Shown here one piece after another: positions 34,905 to 47,804 of a stretch of 64,000 nt of DNA. The translations under genes were made by a program, and so were the position numbers. The notes under the pieces are model-generated. The model made no database searches. It saw nothing but the letters and a program-made list of their open reading frames with translations, and was not told where the DNA came from. The stretch comes from Apoda limacodes (Eukaryota; Arthropoda; Insecta; Lepidoptera; Limacodidae): NCBI GenBank assembly GCA_946406115.1, contig OX291543.1, forward strand, positions 25,632,815 through 25,696,814. Reading direction: 5' to 3'. Position 1 is the first letter of the stretch, and each line of letters begins with the position of its first letter.

Positions 34905-35170
34905 TAAGGTGACGTCACAGCCATCGTCTGTGTTCTGCCTCCCTTTCTGTCACGTAGCTAACGTAGAACGCATTGTCCTTGTACCGTCTCGCTCGTCGCC
35001 GCTCTCTTCCCTTCCCCTCCCCGCACGCGTCGCAGCCCCGGGCGCGCCTAGTTGACTCACACAAATGCCGATTACAACACCACACACACGCAGTAAGTTG
35101 GTTTCACACGGAAACGGGTACGGCGAGTCCGGCCATGATGTAGAAACGTGGCAACGTCGCATTCAACGTC
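34905..35170 (+). promoter_or_regulatory. GC-rich candidate regulatory island with CRE and AP-1 sites
   Basis: In AT-rich surroundings this block holds a perfect CRE palindrome TGACGTCA (about 34910), a C/T-rich tract, a GGGCGCGCC stretch and an AP-1 site TGACTCA (about 35054). A donor-like GCA|GTAAGTTGG follows on the plus strand at about 35090. No convincing coding frame. It could be an enhancer or the promoter of a non-coding or alternative transcript. Confidence 0.35.
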
Positions 35171-35980
35171 GACCGACCGATATAATCGCTCTTTGGTTTG
35201 TTGATACATAGCTAGCTATTAATAATAATACATATTCCACTCACACCGCGCGTTCATCACTCCTTGAGCATTTATGCGCATTTTCCATTCCAGCCGAAAA
35301 ATATTTTATGTCTGTTGTATGCTACATATTTTATTATAATCACTAGAGAAGCTATAATATACTTATAAGCTACGATGTATGATGATCACATTGTTGGTTT
35401 GGTGACTATTTATCAACCATTCGTACTTACAAGCGGATAATCCGTGTCATTGAGCTGGAAAGTTTCAGACTTTATGATTAACACGTTTGCATTATCATCT
35501 AAGAATAGTTAGTAGAGCAACACAGATTCATAATAAAAAATTCAAAGCACAATACAGCAATAAAATATTATTTATATTGTCTTGAACCTCTTATAAAATC
35601 ATGAAAGACCGGCGTAAAATATAACTATGTAAATCGATTCATGTGGAATAAAGACAGCTAAACCTGGCAATATTGTATTTACGACTGGATAATATTTTCA
35701 GCTTTGTACAGTGGAAAGAATATGGCATCAATTATTTACCTCAATTAATTTTCTGACAACATTATAATCACGGATACTAGAACAGTTTAACGTAATGTTT
35801 AGTAGCCTCAGCAAAACATTCCAAAAGGTAGGTCTTAAAATAAACGTGAACTAGACGAAAAACATATCAAATCGTTTAGGTTATCAAAGGTCAAACTCCG
35901 ATAGAGGGGTAAACTAATAAATACACCTGGGATGGGCGGCGTTCGTGAAAATATCAAAATGAAAGTCTGTAACCAGTATA
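35170..35980. other. Intronic sequence, no gene
   Basis: AT-rich with nothing recognised. Confidence 0.45.
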
Positions 35981-35984
35981 AGTG

Positions 35985-36235
35985 AACAAAATGTACCTTT
36001 TTTAATAACTGTTGGCCTAACATGAACACGGCTTTGGTCAACGGTTGCCAAACGTCCGGTACTCTGGGCTTAGCACTGCAGTCCCGGTCGTCCTGGTCGA
36101 ATTCCTGAATCTCTCTGTATGCAAAGAAGCTGAGTACTATGAATAGCAAAAGGCGAAGCCAGCCACTACTGGCCATCGGTCTACCTAGCTGTAGGCAGCC
36201 CAAGCTGCGCCTACCGATTCGTGGTCTCCACATAA
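35985..36235 (-). pseudogene. Probable retroelement (RT/endonuclease) C-terminal remnant
   Basis: The minus-strand frame WRPRIGRRSLGCLQLGRP resembles the 'WRPRxGRRSVGRPPTRW' C-terminal tail of insect endonuclease/reverse transcriptases, after which the frame drifts. An alternative reading is an ATG at 36176 giving MASSGWLRLLLFIVLSFFAY, which looks like a signal peptide and ends at a donor-like AAAAAG|GTACAT. I judge the retroelement reading more likely because the upstream in-frame residues fit it and the acceptor context is poor. Confidence 0.45.
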
Positions 36236-36344
36236 AACATGTAAAACACGTCGACGTAGACGACTTTGTTTCTGCTGCGGCAGATATGTAACTTGCTCAT
36301 TCTGCGAGCTATGTCAGTAAGTTTTGGTTCTTCCTCGGATCTCT

Positions 36345-36490
36345 CGCAAGTTATTGACCCATTAAACATCTTATCACTCTCTTCTTGTAGAACTTGATAC
36401 TGTAGGCCCTAGAAGAAACCTCGACAGAGAGCTCTTTCCACAACCAAAGTGTGGGTTCGCGGGAGGAAGCTACTCTGAATATGAAACCTC
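36345..36490 (-). pseudogene. LINE fragment (3' coding end)
   Basis: 'aacttgatactgtaggccct', 'acctcgacagagagctcttt ccacaacc' and 'gttcgcgggaggaagc' match copy A's C-terminal region in diverged form. Confidence 0.65.
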
Positions 36491-36494
36491 GCAT

Positions 36495-38225
36495 AGCATG
36501 ATATTTTCACAGAGAGACTTGTCTACTTTTATCTTGACACTTAACCTTCAAAATAACACTTCATTTTTGTATTTTGGCTTCATAATAAAGTTTACTCAAT
36601 TGGTTCAAAATGCTGGAAAGCTTTTTATAGTTTTTAAATATGTCCTGGTCCCAGGCTATATTGGCAAACGGACATGTAGGGCACGTACGGTTTTTGGATG
36701 CCGATCTACGGCACAGCGAGGGCAAATGGTTATTATAGAAAGGTAGTACCTATTTTTTTAGTTGTGGTTAATTTTGTAACAAAACTATGTTCCTCATTAA
36801 TTAATAACTTTAACACGAACCTAATTTTTCTTTTTTATAAAAGTGATGACCGGCTTTGAAAATAAATAGTTTGGATTTTAAAAATCATTTTGTAGTCTTT
36901 TTAGGCAAAATTTCCGGCCCAATAATAGGGCCTGGCCACCCTACTTTTAAAGAAGCTTGTACGCAGAAACTTTTTAAAGAAGAGTTCCAAAATTAAAACC
37001 TACGGTGATCGACGTGGCTAAAAGAACCAGCAACGAAACAAATTAAAAAATGACTCCCACACAAAAAGTTGCCTGATTTTCGGACTGATTTTACAGAAAC
37101 CAATCATTCGGCCGAATTAGGCTTTTATATACTAACCAGTGAAAATTCTTAGAAACAAGTTACTTTAGGTACATAAAGTAACTGGCAATTTCCAAAGCTA
37201 AAGACCTAAACTGGTGAAAAGCCTTTCTTTAAAAGTTTTTTTTTTTTTATTTGTGTCAACAAACAGTGTTCACAATGAGTCTTACAAAGAGTGCGTTTTG
37301 TTGACTGCTTCAATGCGTTCAATGTCATATATATAATATATCCTGCCAAGTTAAAAAGTCATAAATTCTGTATAACACAGTACAAATCTTGGTTCATTCT
37401 CTTTGGTAGGATTACCGCATTATGTACATTATGTCGGTCAACAAAACGCCACTATAATGATTTTTTATTGTTCTACCAGCACCGTTAACCACGGATTAAA
37501 AATTAACATTAACATAGTGCTAGAGATAAGCGCGTTAAAAAAAAAAATATAAACTTTTCAGCTTTATTATATTAGTATAGACAGATAAACTAATTTTAAA
37601 TGCCTGATGTAGGACATCATTTATTTTCTTATAAAAAATCCTAAATGGCAGACAACAGACAACCATTAACGCTTTTAGTACTAACGGCTTATTCCAACAT
37701 TTTTTATTACACAGACATTTAAAAATACAATTATGTATGCAATTATTGAATAGTAGTAATGCAGTTCTGTTGCTTGTCGAGTAGTCAGCTCACAGCGGGC
37801 CAATGTACCGTTACAAACTGCACATTGACTGGCTGAGACACCCACAGCGCACATTTATAAGATAAAAATAAATAACTCATAAAATACACACATAGTTTTC
37901 AGAAATCAACTTCTACAAGTTTTATATTTACTTATTAGGAAATTGTTACCTTAGCACGCACTGGCCACTTCATACAAAAATCCCGTTATTCGTGACTACT
38001 TACACTACAAAGAAAAAAAACTGATGTGTGTCTACGCATAGATGTATGAGTGTTCTATACGAGCGACACAGGATTGTCACGAGGAGCGGCAGGGTCGACT
38101 GTAAAAACCGGCGAAGACTGGACTTATGCATGAAATGCGATAAGGTACTTATACTTCTTTCGATGTAAGTATATTTCGGTCCACGTATTCATTCTGTATT
38201 GTAAGATATGCACATATTAAGAAAA
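36495..38225. other. Intronic sequence, no gene
   Basis: AT-rich with short open frames only and no recognised repeat. Confidence 0.45.
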
Positions 38226-38229
38226 ATAA

Positions 38230-41200
38230 AAAAGGTAGGGCACAACGAGTACTCGCCCGAATGAGCAGCCCGAACTGGAGAAGTACCTCCGCCTTACAGA
38301 AAACGGCGGCCACAATAATGCTAACATTGAGTAGTATTGTGATTCTGGTGGTGAGTAAGGTTGCCAGAGCGCTTGAGGATTCGCTGCGCGGACAGCGGAG
38401 GACTGGCAGTGCTTGTTGCAGTCATTGCTCGGCGTAGATGCGGCGTGCTGGTACGGCGGTCAGGGAGACCTGATGAAACGGCTGATCGCTGGCCTGCCGC
38501 AGGTTGAACGAGTTCCCGAACCCAGGGATAACTTAATCTCCGCCCTGGCAGGCTGAACCGCCAACCTGTGTAAAGTCTCTGAAGTAGTAGTCGTGCTGGA
38601 GTGGACCCGGCTCAACAGAGGGGGATCAGGGGCCCTTCCGCCCGCCGTGCCAGCAACCGTATTATCTGTACCGTAAAAAATGGCAAGAAGTAAAAGAGTT
38701 TTTTTTGCGATTACTCCATCGACATTTAATGTGGATATTCGCAACATTAGGGGTATTCATGACACTGTTAACGCAGTTAACCACCATCTTGAGACTGTGC
38801 GCAGCCGACCATTCTTTTTCTAAAGGAGTCGCAGATATGCTGCCCGGCCGATAAATTCATCATGCCTACATTATCCCGGCTACAAACTCGAGAACAATTT
38901 TGTGAGTCGTGCCGGTGTATTTATGTTCGTCTGGGAGGATGTCGCTGTCAACGCCTTCATAGCCTTGTAGACCTGGACCGGTGGATATTATGGGTGCGCG
39001 TAGATCAACGCGGCCACACTCGTATCTATGTGTGCCTTTACAGGTCTCATAGCGGTGTTACAAACGTAGCTCGACTGTTACTTAACGCACATGAGTTTGA
39101 CGACTGAAAAAGTTCTAAAGCAATATCCCACAACAAAACAAGTTATTTTGGGAGACTCTAACGCCCACCCTCGTGAGTTCTCGGCTCAGTTTTCGAACCA
39201 ATAACTAAGCAGGGATGATACTCATGAATTTGCTCTGACCTATAGATACTCTCAGCTGGAACCTCCTCCAACAAGAATACCAGATATTGTGAACCATACG
39301 AGCTCCTTACTGGACCTTCTGCTGACTACACAACCGGACGTCTCAGAGGATGCGCCTCCTGGCTCTTCGGACCACTGTCTCGTTCGGACCCAAGTGTCAT
39401 GCACACAACCCAATCCACCTGGGCCAACTAATTGGCACCGTGTGCGGCATTATAAGTCGGTAGACTGGGATGAATTGCCTGAATTTTATGCATCGTACCC
39501 GTGAAGGCAGCCCTTCTTTAGCTCAGAAGATCCTGACGTCTGCACTGCCGCAGTCACTGAGACAATCCTCGCTGGTATGGGATGTTTTATTCCTAACCCG
39601 CGTGTAGCTGACGGTGTCAAAAAACGGCTGCGGTTTAATCGGTCTTGCAGATAAGCTAAAATTCTTAAGCAAACAGCGTATGAGGCTTGGGCCAAGGCTC
39701 TTGCAAACTTCTTTGTATTCTTAGTATGTAGTCTTTCTTTTTGTTTTGTTTATTAATACTTTAAGACATTGATTATTTCTTAGTGATGAATACATAAACT
39801 GTCTTTTGTTTATATTAGGTACTTTTTTATGTTGTGCTTGTGCTTTATATTTCATGTTTTTTTATGTTTGTAATGGAAAGTGTCCTTTTATGATAGGGAG
39901 GGCATTTTCCAATATTTTGATTGGACGCTGTAAGAGAAAGGGAGAAAAGAAAGAAATGCCCTTGCTGAGTTTCTTGCCGGTTCTTCTCAGTACAAGGTCT
40001 CCCGCCCTGTAGACTTACGAACCGATGGCGTAGTGACATTCATAAGTGCTCAATTATTGTAGCCTAAACTGAATAAATTCTATTGAATTTGAATAAGGAT
40101 CCAAATATTTGAGTTAAAACGCAAATTAAATGCTGCCTTGAGATTCATTAAGCAAGCAACTGCCGGAGCTATATTCCAATTCATCGGCAAAATAGGTGGG
40201 CGACTTGCGAGCTATCCCTCTGGTAGTCGTGCTTTCTGGTTGCTTGTTAAAGCTGCGGAAGTTAACTTTTGCCAGTCGTCGTTATCACCACTGCGAAAGT
40301 CTGATGGTGACTTGGCCCATACAGAAGCCGATCTACTGGGCAGTCTCTTTGCCTCCAACTCAAATATGAACGACGAAGGCGCTGTACCACCTACCATAAC
40401 GTGGTGCGGTAAGACCATGCCGGAAATTTCCAGAACACTGCGGGAGGTTCGGCAGGCGTTGCTTTCTATAGACGTTCATAAGTCTAGTGGGCCAGACAGT
40501 ATACCAGCAGTGATGCTTAAGCAATGTGCGCCTGAGTTATGGACTGTACTCAAACGCCTCTTCATGTATCCCTACTACACGAGGCAATTTCCGTCGTCAT
40601 GGAAAAATGCGAATGTGCAACCGGTGCCCAAAAAGGGAGACAGATCAAATCCATCCATTAAAGACCTCTCTCCTGTCCAAGGTGATGGAGAGTGTAAGTA
40701 AGCAGCAGCACACAGCTTCTTAGATACCTACAAAAACAAGACCTGATCAGCGACAGTCAATATGGCTTTCGCCACGGTCGTTCGATTGGAGACCTTCTGG
40801 TGAGTGTGTTTGATGACACACTGATAGGCACTAGCCATTGAGAGTCAGGGGAGGCATTGGCATGTAGCTTGCACATAACGAAGGCGTTCGATCGGGTTTG
40901 GCACCGGGGTCTTCTATCGAAGTTGCCATCGTACGGAGTGCCCGAGGGTTTGTGCAAATGAGTGGCTGGCAGTTTGTCCGGCAGACGCATACGAGCCGTA
41001 GTTGACGGTAGTTGCTCTGATAGCATGGACATAAATGCGGTTGCCACTAAGGCTCTGTGCTGTGTCTACTACATATCAGTGACATGTTGGACATCAACAA
41101 CATACATGCAGATGACGTCCCCACGCTTATTATACGGGTCGTACAAACATCCTTCGTTCCGCTGTGGAGGATATGCGTGGTGAACTTCTGTCTGAAATTG

Positions 41201-41958
41201 AGAATACTCTGTCCATGGTTTCTGACGTGGGGCGGGAAAAACCTAGTCCGATTCAACCCTGCAAAGACCCGAGTCTGCGCGTTCACAGCTAAAAAAACCC
41301 CATTCCCTGTAGTCCCACCATTCCAGAACACTCACCTCTCCATCACCAAGAGCATTGCGATCTTTGGTGTTGACATCTCCAGCGATGATCAGTTCTGAGA
41401 ACATTTGCAAGACAAGGTGAAGCTAGCGACAAAAAAACTTGGGAGTACTGTTGCGGGTGCACCGGATACCAGCTCGGCTCTTTTAACTTGGTTCAACGAC
41501 GCGACGGGCTGTGAGAATTGTCGGCTCACTTGCCGTATCGAGCTCTTAAGTCTGGGAGAAATATTGCCTCCGTGTGTGTGTTCTACCGCTTGTACAATGA
41601 AATGTTTTCTAAGGAATTGTTTGGAATGATGCCCACGGCTACTTCCTACCAACGCACCGCTCGCCATCGGCAGGGAATTCATTATCACACTTTAGAACCA
41701 AAATGGTCGCGAACAGTGCGGTTTCAAGAAAATTTTCTCTCGCAAACGCTTGGGTTGTGGAATGAGCTTCCTGCCAAGGTTTTCTGTAAGGACTACAGTA
41801 TGAGGTACTTAAAGGAAAAAAAATATTAGATTTTTAGAAGGTCAGCAACGCGCGAGTGATGCCCCTGGTGTGGCAAGCGTCCATAGGCTACGCTATGAGG
41901 TGACTTTTACCGGCAGGACCGTAAGGTTGTTTGCCACCTTAATAGTATAAAAAAAAAC
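38230..41958 (+). mobile_element. LINE copy E, longest copy (endonuclease + RT), broken and interrupted
   Basis: This copy runs from an uncertain 5' boundary in GC-rich leader sequence (38230-38690) to an A-run after TTTGCCACCTTAATAGTATA. The endonuclease domain starts near 38720 (NVDIRNIRGI..., then VILGDSNAHPREF near 39140 and APPGSSDHCLV near 39350). The RT half holds KSSGPDSIPA, WKNANVQPVPKKGDRS, QYGFRHGRS and an 'ITKAFDRVWHRGLLSKLP' motif A. The YADD box at about 41100 is damaged by a short deletion to HADD. The conserved C-terminus is open at 41518-41829. Many stops and frameshifts and a nested insertion at 39712 make it non-functional. It is APE-type, Jockey/CR1-like by motif memory. 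Confidence 0.85.
39712..40095 (+). repeat. Retroelement 3' end nested in LINE copy E
   Basis: The sequence ends 'gagtttcttgccggttcttc tcag ... gacattcataagtgctcaat ... aataaattctattgaatttg aat'. This is a common lepidopteran 3' tail with TTGAAT-type terminal repeats. It splits the LINE between the YEAWAKALAN segment and the following RFIKQATAGAIF segment. Confidence 0.7.
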
Positions 41959-41959
41959 C

Positions 41960-43140
41960 TAACCAAATATGTTAGCATTAAGTAATTAAAGTTCTTTCCA
42001 ATAAAAAAAAATTTTCAAGGGTATTAGAATCCAACCGTAATTTTTTTGCTTAGATATTAAAATTGCGCCTAACCTTCGTTAGTAAGTTAAGTTAGTTTTG
42101 AGCAAAAAGAATAATAATAATCAGAACCGAAATGAACGAAGGAAACGATATTTTGGACTTTTACATCACTTCGGGCTTTTACAGTACAACATATATAAAA
42201 GTATATAATATTATAATAGATGTCACTACGTATGTACGTACGCTGTTGCAAGCCACACAGCAGGCGCCTACGGCTGAATATATATTGAGTTCGTCGACCT
42301 CGACAGTTAATGGCGTCAACTCTAGCTAACATCAAATCCACCTACTGTACCGAAAAGGTATCAAGTATTTCAACTTTCACCAAGCAATAATGCCTTGTTA
42401 TCGTTTGAGCAATGTTAATTGTGGTCGTACGCCCTAACAAACAACTATGCTAATTTTGCATTTGTTGGGTAGAAGTATTTAGCGAGTAGATATTTAGAAC
42501 ATAAAACTGGTAACGCAATTGGTTTGTAGGTACATACATATACACGATGTAATGAAAATAGCAAACGTTTTTATAATGTCACGAACAAAGTCCACGAGTC
42601 GCTGGCTCGCCTTAGATTTTATCGCCACCTGTAACTGTCACGACAAAAAGGATTTGGAACTCACTTGCCACGACAGATTATACTGTATACATTTAACCAG
42701 AGAAGGTCCATAATCTAACTTATATTCAGTCCGCTAAATATGACAATTCCATACGACTTTCTGGTCTGAACGGACATTTTAAATGAACACCAAGTGTCTA
42801 AAACAAGAATGCATTATACGTTAATAGGGCCCTATTCTAATACATTGTCCTTTGCATTCAAACTAGTGTGTAACCTATAATATTTACTCTCTTCCTCTGC
42901 ACAACTACGGAGTCCACGGGACTATTATCAGTGACATCAAAAACACATTACGTAACAGTAAAAAATGTCCAATTTTACTACCATTATATAAAATAAATAA
43001 ACCAATACAAACATCAGAAACGCACCGTGATTTTATTTACGTAATATCTATTTTATGATACCCAAATGACGCAAGCCTAATATATCTTTAGTAGCAACCA
43101 ATGTACAAAATCCGAAGCTCGAGGAAAATAATAGGAGGCT
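41960..43140. other. Intronic sequence, no gene
   Basis: AT-rich with nothing recognised. Confidence 0.45.
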
Positions 43141-43149
43141 ATAACAGTA

Positions 43150-43450
43150 AAGTTAGGTGGTGTGTAGGGGTGATGATCACAGGCGGCGCGCGGTCGCGGC
43201 TGATGGGTAGCAGGAGCGTGGGGCAAGGAGGCAGCAGCGGTCGGTGATGCGGTACCAGGGTGTTTGTAACATTATTATGCAACGTGAAAGTTACCGCCTG
43301 GTGAGGTGACCGGCTCAGGGGGTGAGAAGGGGCCGCCGCCCGCCGAATGTGGCTTGGCTCCTCCCTCGGCCTCGCTCTATCGACCGGCACCGGGCGCCCG
43401 GGCCGTCTCCGACCGACCCGAAACCCTATCCTATCCCCTACCTTCAACAG
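43150..43450. promoter_or_regulatory. GC-rich island of unknown role
   Basis: GGCGGCGCGCGGTCGCGGCT and later CCGGGCGCCCGGGCC stand out from the AT-rich intron. Open frames on both strands (about 100 codons) have Pro/Arg-rich compositional translations without a domain. A CpG-rich regulatory element or alternative non-coding exon is possible. No splice pair is convincing. Confidence 0.25.
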
Positions 43451-45835
43451 CCCGTTTCGACTTTAGCCAAGGCACCTGTCTCTGTACGGAAATAAAAACG
43501 CACCCACCACAATTTATGCCCTTTCTGTATATAACTACTGTTATGAACGCGGACCTTTTTCTGGGAATCAATTCGTTTTGAAGTATTTACAGCTGCGTAG
43601 ATAAAATGCTACGAACTAGTCAATAAAAGATAGTAGATTACGTTAGAATAACGTATTGCATATTTGCACTGGCTTATTATTATGCTTAAAATAGGTACCT
43701 ATCTGTATAGGCACTATGACAAAAATGCGAAACCCTTAGCATAAAAGATTAAGATTTGATTTAAAACATAGATAATAACTACGCTTAAGGTGCCAGCCAA
43801 CTTTTATGTCAAAGAAGGATATTGATTCCGTTTAAAAATACTTAAACGCCAAGTGTCCTGGGTTCGAATGGGCTTAACTGTGGTCGTGTCTGGTCACTAG
43901 CAAACAGGGTTTTCTATTTTAAGGGCAGAGCAATGTTATTTTTATTAATATTCAAATTGTCACCGTTCTTGTTGTGCTTCAACGGAGTTCATCGAAACAA
44001 ACCTGAACATCGGACGAAACCTGCATTAATGGACAGGTACTGCAGCTCTCAGCTTCTATCTAAGAAGAGAGTACCGGAACCTCCCTAATAATACACAGGG
44101 GAATTAAATAAGGATCTTTTATTGTACAAAATATTATCTTCTACTCATATAGGTTATTCCTACAAATACTCGAAAGTTAAACGAATCATCAACTAATAAA
44201 TACTACATAATAAAATGCTCGTGTTTATTTGTTTCCGTCGGTTGCAAAACTCTGTCAGCAGGACAATTCAACATTCATGATAAAAAAATAATAACAATAC
44301 CTATTCATTAAAACCTAATAATGTTAATAATGAATGTTGCTCAAGCTGAAACACTGTTCTCTGTACAGTCAAAATGTCAAATAAACAAAGTTCAAATCGT
44401 GCAAAAATGTTGCCCGCGAAACACTTCGTTCGACATTTCAAAAGATCAGAAACGGCAAATGTCAAACCTCTCCCTTTTATTAACTCCAATTATAAATAAA
44501 CCTTTGCTTACAAAACAATCTATTATATTTGTTTCGCGTATAGCCGACTTAATATCCAATATTTGCATACTGCTTTTTAGGGTTTCGTAGTCGAAAAACG
44601 ATTCCTTTGGCATGCAGAGTTTTTATAACTACGATTGAGAGAAAAACACATACTGATAAAATTAAGTTCATTTTAAATTAATTTGTATTTGGTCAATTTG
44701 ATGCTTATGAAGGTTAAGAAGTTTTTGAGCATGACACGTATAAGTTTGCTTTGCTTGCTCAAACAGCCAGCATAAGCTGAACCATACCTACAGGCGTAGA
44801 TGAAGCGCGACCAGCCTAACAAGTCGGCGACTGAAGTCGACAAGCAGCGTGACCTTTCTTCGTGAAAGCGCGTCGCGCACGCACTGAAACTTCTATTGCA
44901 ATGACACAAATTATATAATAAAGTCAATTTTAATTTTAGCTACAAATATAAAGAATCTGTTCTGCTTGCCAGCTACAATAATCCAAGTGGCCTTTTTTGT
45001 TTAAACTTCTTATTAATTAGATTTTTTTCAAATTATTCCGTTTTATGACTTTATTTTATGCAGTAAACACTAACTCAAATGTTTGTAATGCTTTTTTAAC
45101 TTTTTTCAAAACTATGCTCTGCTTACCGTCTAGAATAAAGACTATTCTTTAAATTTATGTATAATTTATATAAGTTATTGCAAAAGTTGAATAGTAAGCA
45201 TCAATGAAAAACCAACAAAATAACATCGGAATTTGTCTAAGCGCTCGTAAACACTAACGTGTAATGTGACCATAACGTGGATGGTTCTAGTTTATATGCA
45301 CATCTTTCGACAATTACCAATAAAACGCTGAGTATTTCATTTTTAAAAATGGAACAAAAAACTTTGACACTTTTATTGTGGGAAAAATGCTCATAGAAGT
45401 TGGTATTTTGGTGCCTTTTTTCTATGTTGTGTCACTGAATAAAAAAAATCAGTATTTTTAAATCCATTTTCCATACAGTTTTATATTTGGAACATTTTGA
45501 AACAGAAGTAGATAAAAGTATATTTTATTAAAATGTTTATAATGATAATGTGGTTCACATGTAGGGCACGCATGTCTCAAGATAATGGAAGGATAAAAAG
45601 CACGCCAAATGTGATTGTCCCTATATTAAGACCCGGTATTCCGATTAGAAATTTAAGGATTTACCCGCCCACTTCATATGACAGTTTGAAACACAGCTAT
45701 TTAATATCACGTGCACTTGAGCAAGGCAAAAGACCACAGCGCTTTTCAGTAAAAAAAAAGTAATTTAGAGGTCTTTTCCAGATTTTTTTCTATCGAGGCG
45801 AATTAATGCTATCGTTATTTTCTAGGGAATACAGT
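43451..45835. other. Intronic sequence, no gene
   Basis: Short open frames at 44321-44590 and 45533-45763 carry no recognisable domain. Confidence 0.45.
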
Positions 45836-45839
45836 CTCG

Positions 45840-45905
45840 GGTTCTTGCGCGAGAAATGACCATGGTGTTGCAAGCGTTCATAGGCTAACGGTGTCACGTC
45901 AGTCT
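45840..45905 (+). repeat. LINE 3'-end scrap
   Basis: 'gcgcgagaaatgaccatggt gttgcaagcgttcataggct' matches the 'gcgcgagtgatgcccctggt gtggcaagcgtccataggct' of copy E. Confidence 0.55.
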
Positions 45906-47800
45906 GTCTGTGGGTAGCTCCAGGGGGTACTTGAAGGCGTTAACCAGCTGGTCCTGGGATGATCATGCTGTACATTGCTGCTTTACTTACACAGCCGGGG
46001 TTAAGGCGAGAATCTTCAGCAACTTATACAGTATTAAAACAGTACTTTTATTTTTAAATTTTTAAGTCACGATAAAAAGGCAAAGAACGGGGGATATTTT
46101 TCATCGGTAGTTTTTTCCTTTTGGCTACGGAACCCTAACACAAACTGCTTTTATAATCTTATCCAACAAATAATCTGCCTGCGTAAACATATTGAACAAT
46201 CGAAAGGCACAAAAATTGTAACTTCACTTGTATGAATACCAGTATTATTTTAAAACAGCCAGTAACTGGCAGTTTCACATTTTAACAATAAAAGTATAAA
46301 GAACCCAACTTTAGTAAATAGGTACCGTACGTACCTACAGAAAAGAGAAGTGCCGCATAATCCGGGCAACATTTCTTGATTGGTAATCTGCAACGAACGG
46401 AATATAGAATCCCTTGCTAAGAACAGGTTAGGCATTTCTGCGCAATGTTGTAGTGCGCATCACCCCTTCCCCGGCGGGTGGGGGTGGCGACTACGGCCAA
46501 TCGATCGCGGTACCCACTGCGTCCAACACACTCGGTTGACCCCTCGCAAAGCGCTTTCGGTAAGAGGTGGTGTATGGTACATCACATAATGAGTACTAGG
46601 TATGTCTGTGTAAAATATATAACATACCTACGTTTTACATTCCAGCAGCGTTCTCCCCTATGCGAACCAAATTATAATTCTCGGCGTTCTACAAAACATG
46701 CGACCAAATTGACAAACCTTCTGGAAAATGTCTATGCTTTATTTTATACTAGAATGTTTCCATACAAACTTCTTTACCTTTAATATCTTTATATATCTAC
46801 CCAATTATTAACATTTCGGTACCTAATAAAAATGCGTCATATATATCTTATTTACGATAGGCGCAAATTAAAAAACCTTTTAAAATGCTAATTAATTAAT
46901 TACCTATTCAATAACCAGTTTTTATAAAATTAATAAAAAAAATATGAATGAGTAGAAAAATAATGATAAAATATTAATATTTTTAAGGCAAATCAAGTTT
47001 GTATTTTGACTAAAACAATAAATAACTTTAAAACAAGATGGCTGTAAAACAAAGTATAACATTATAAAATTGAACATAAACTGTAATTTTTGGAACGATT
47101 GCTTTACACAAAAAGCAGTTTCATTGATTAAGACTGTAATATCCATAAACCTTTTCTTTTCTGCGCCGTAGCCGTAGTTGGGTAAAGCAAAACACAGCTT
47201 GTTGCATTTAAATGTTCAAAGCATTTTTTACGTACCTAATAGTCTGGCTAGCTGACATTAATAGGCCGGCAGATGAAAGACATTTGCCAAAATGTAAACA
47301 CGTTTTGCCTGGCCTTGCCGATACTTGGTGGCAGACTATGCTTTTTGATCGCGGTTTTGGTTATTTTATACGGATTTTTAATACTGGGTGCAACTTGCAT
47401 AAATGACGTCAAATGATATCTACGCGAAACAAATTTTGAAGTATAGGTTCATATTATAGGTATCAATTAGACCTGTATGTATGGTATATTGTTAGAATTT
47501 CACAATAATCAAATATGATAGTCCATATGTTTCCACAAGTAATTAAATTCCACAAGTGTTTGTCCATTTGCCTCATAAACTAGTGATCGGATTTCAAAAA
47601 ATATTTTTTAATTAATAAGTTACCTAATTAGCTTTTTCTGTTCGATCGAATAAGATATGCGCAGAAAAAAATCGTTTATCCCCTACAAGCCAACTGAACG
47701 GTACGACTAGTTGGTCAGTGAAAAATCTTGCATTAGAGTCCCACGTTTTAAATTTTGGTTTTGTATTTTTTCAAAATATTATTGCGAATGACAGCTGTCA
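45906..47800. other. Intronic sequence, no gene
   Basis: One GC-rich patch lies at 46450-46575 (CCCCTTCCCCGGCGGGTGGG). Otherwise AT-rich. Confidence 0.45.
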
Positions 47801-47804
47801 AATA

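Noticed and set aside
35835..36233. Possible secreted-protein first exon (signal-peptide-like MASSGWLRLLLFIVLSFFAY)
   Set aside because: The upstream in-frame residues resemble a retroelement C-terminal tail, the acceptor context is poor, and no partner exon was found. Kept only as a probable retroelement remnant.
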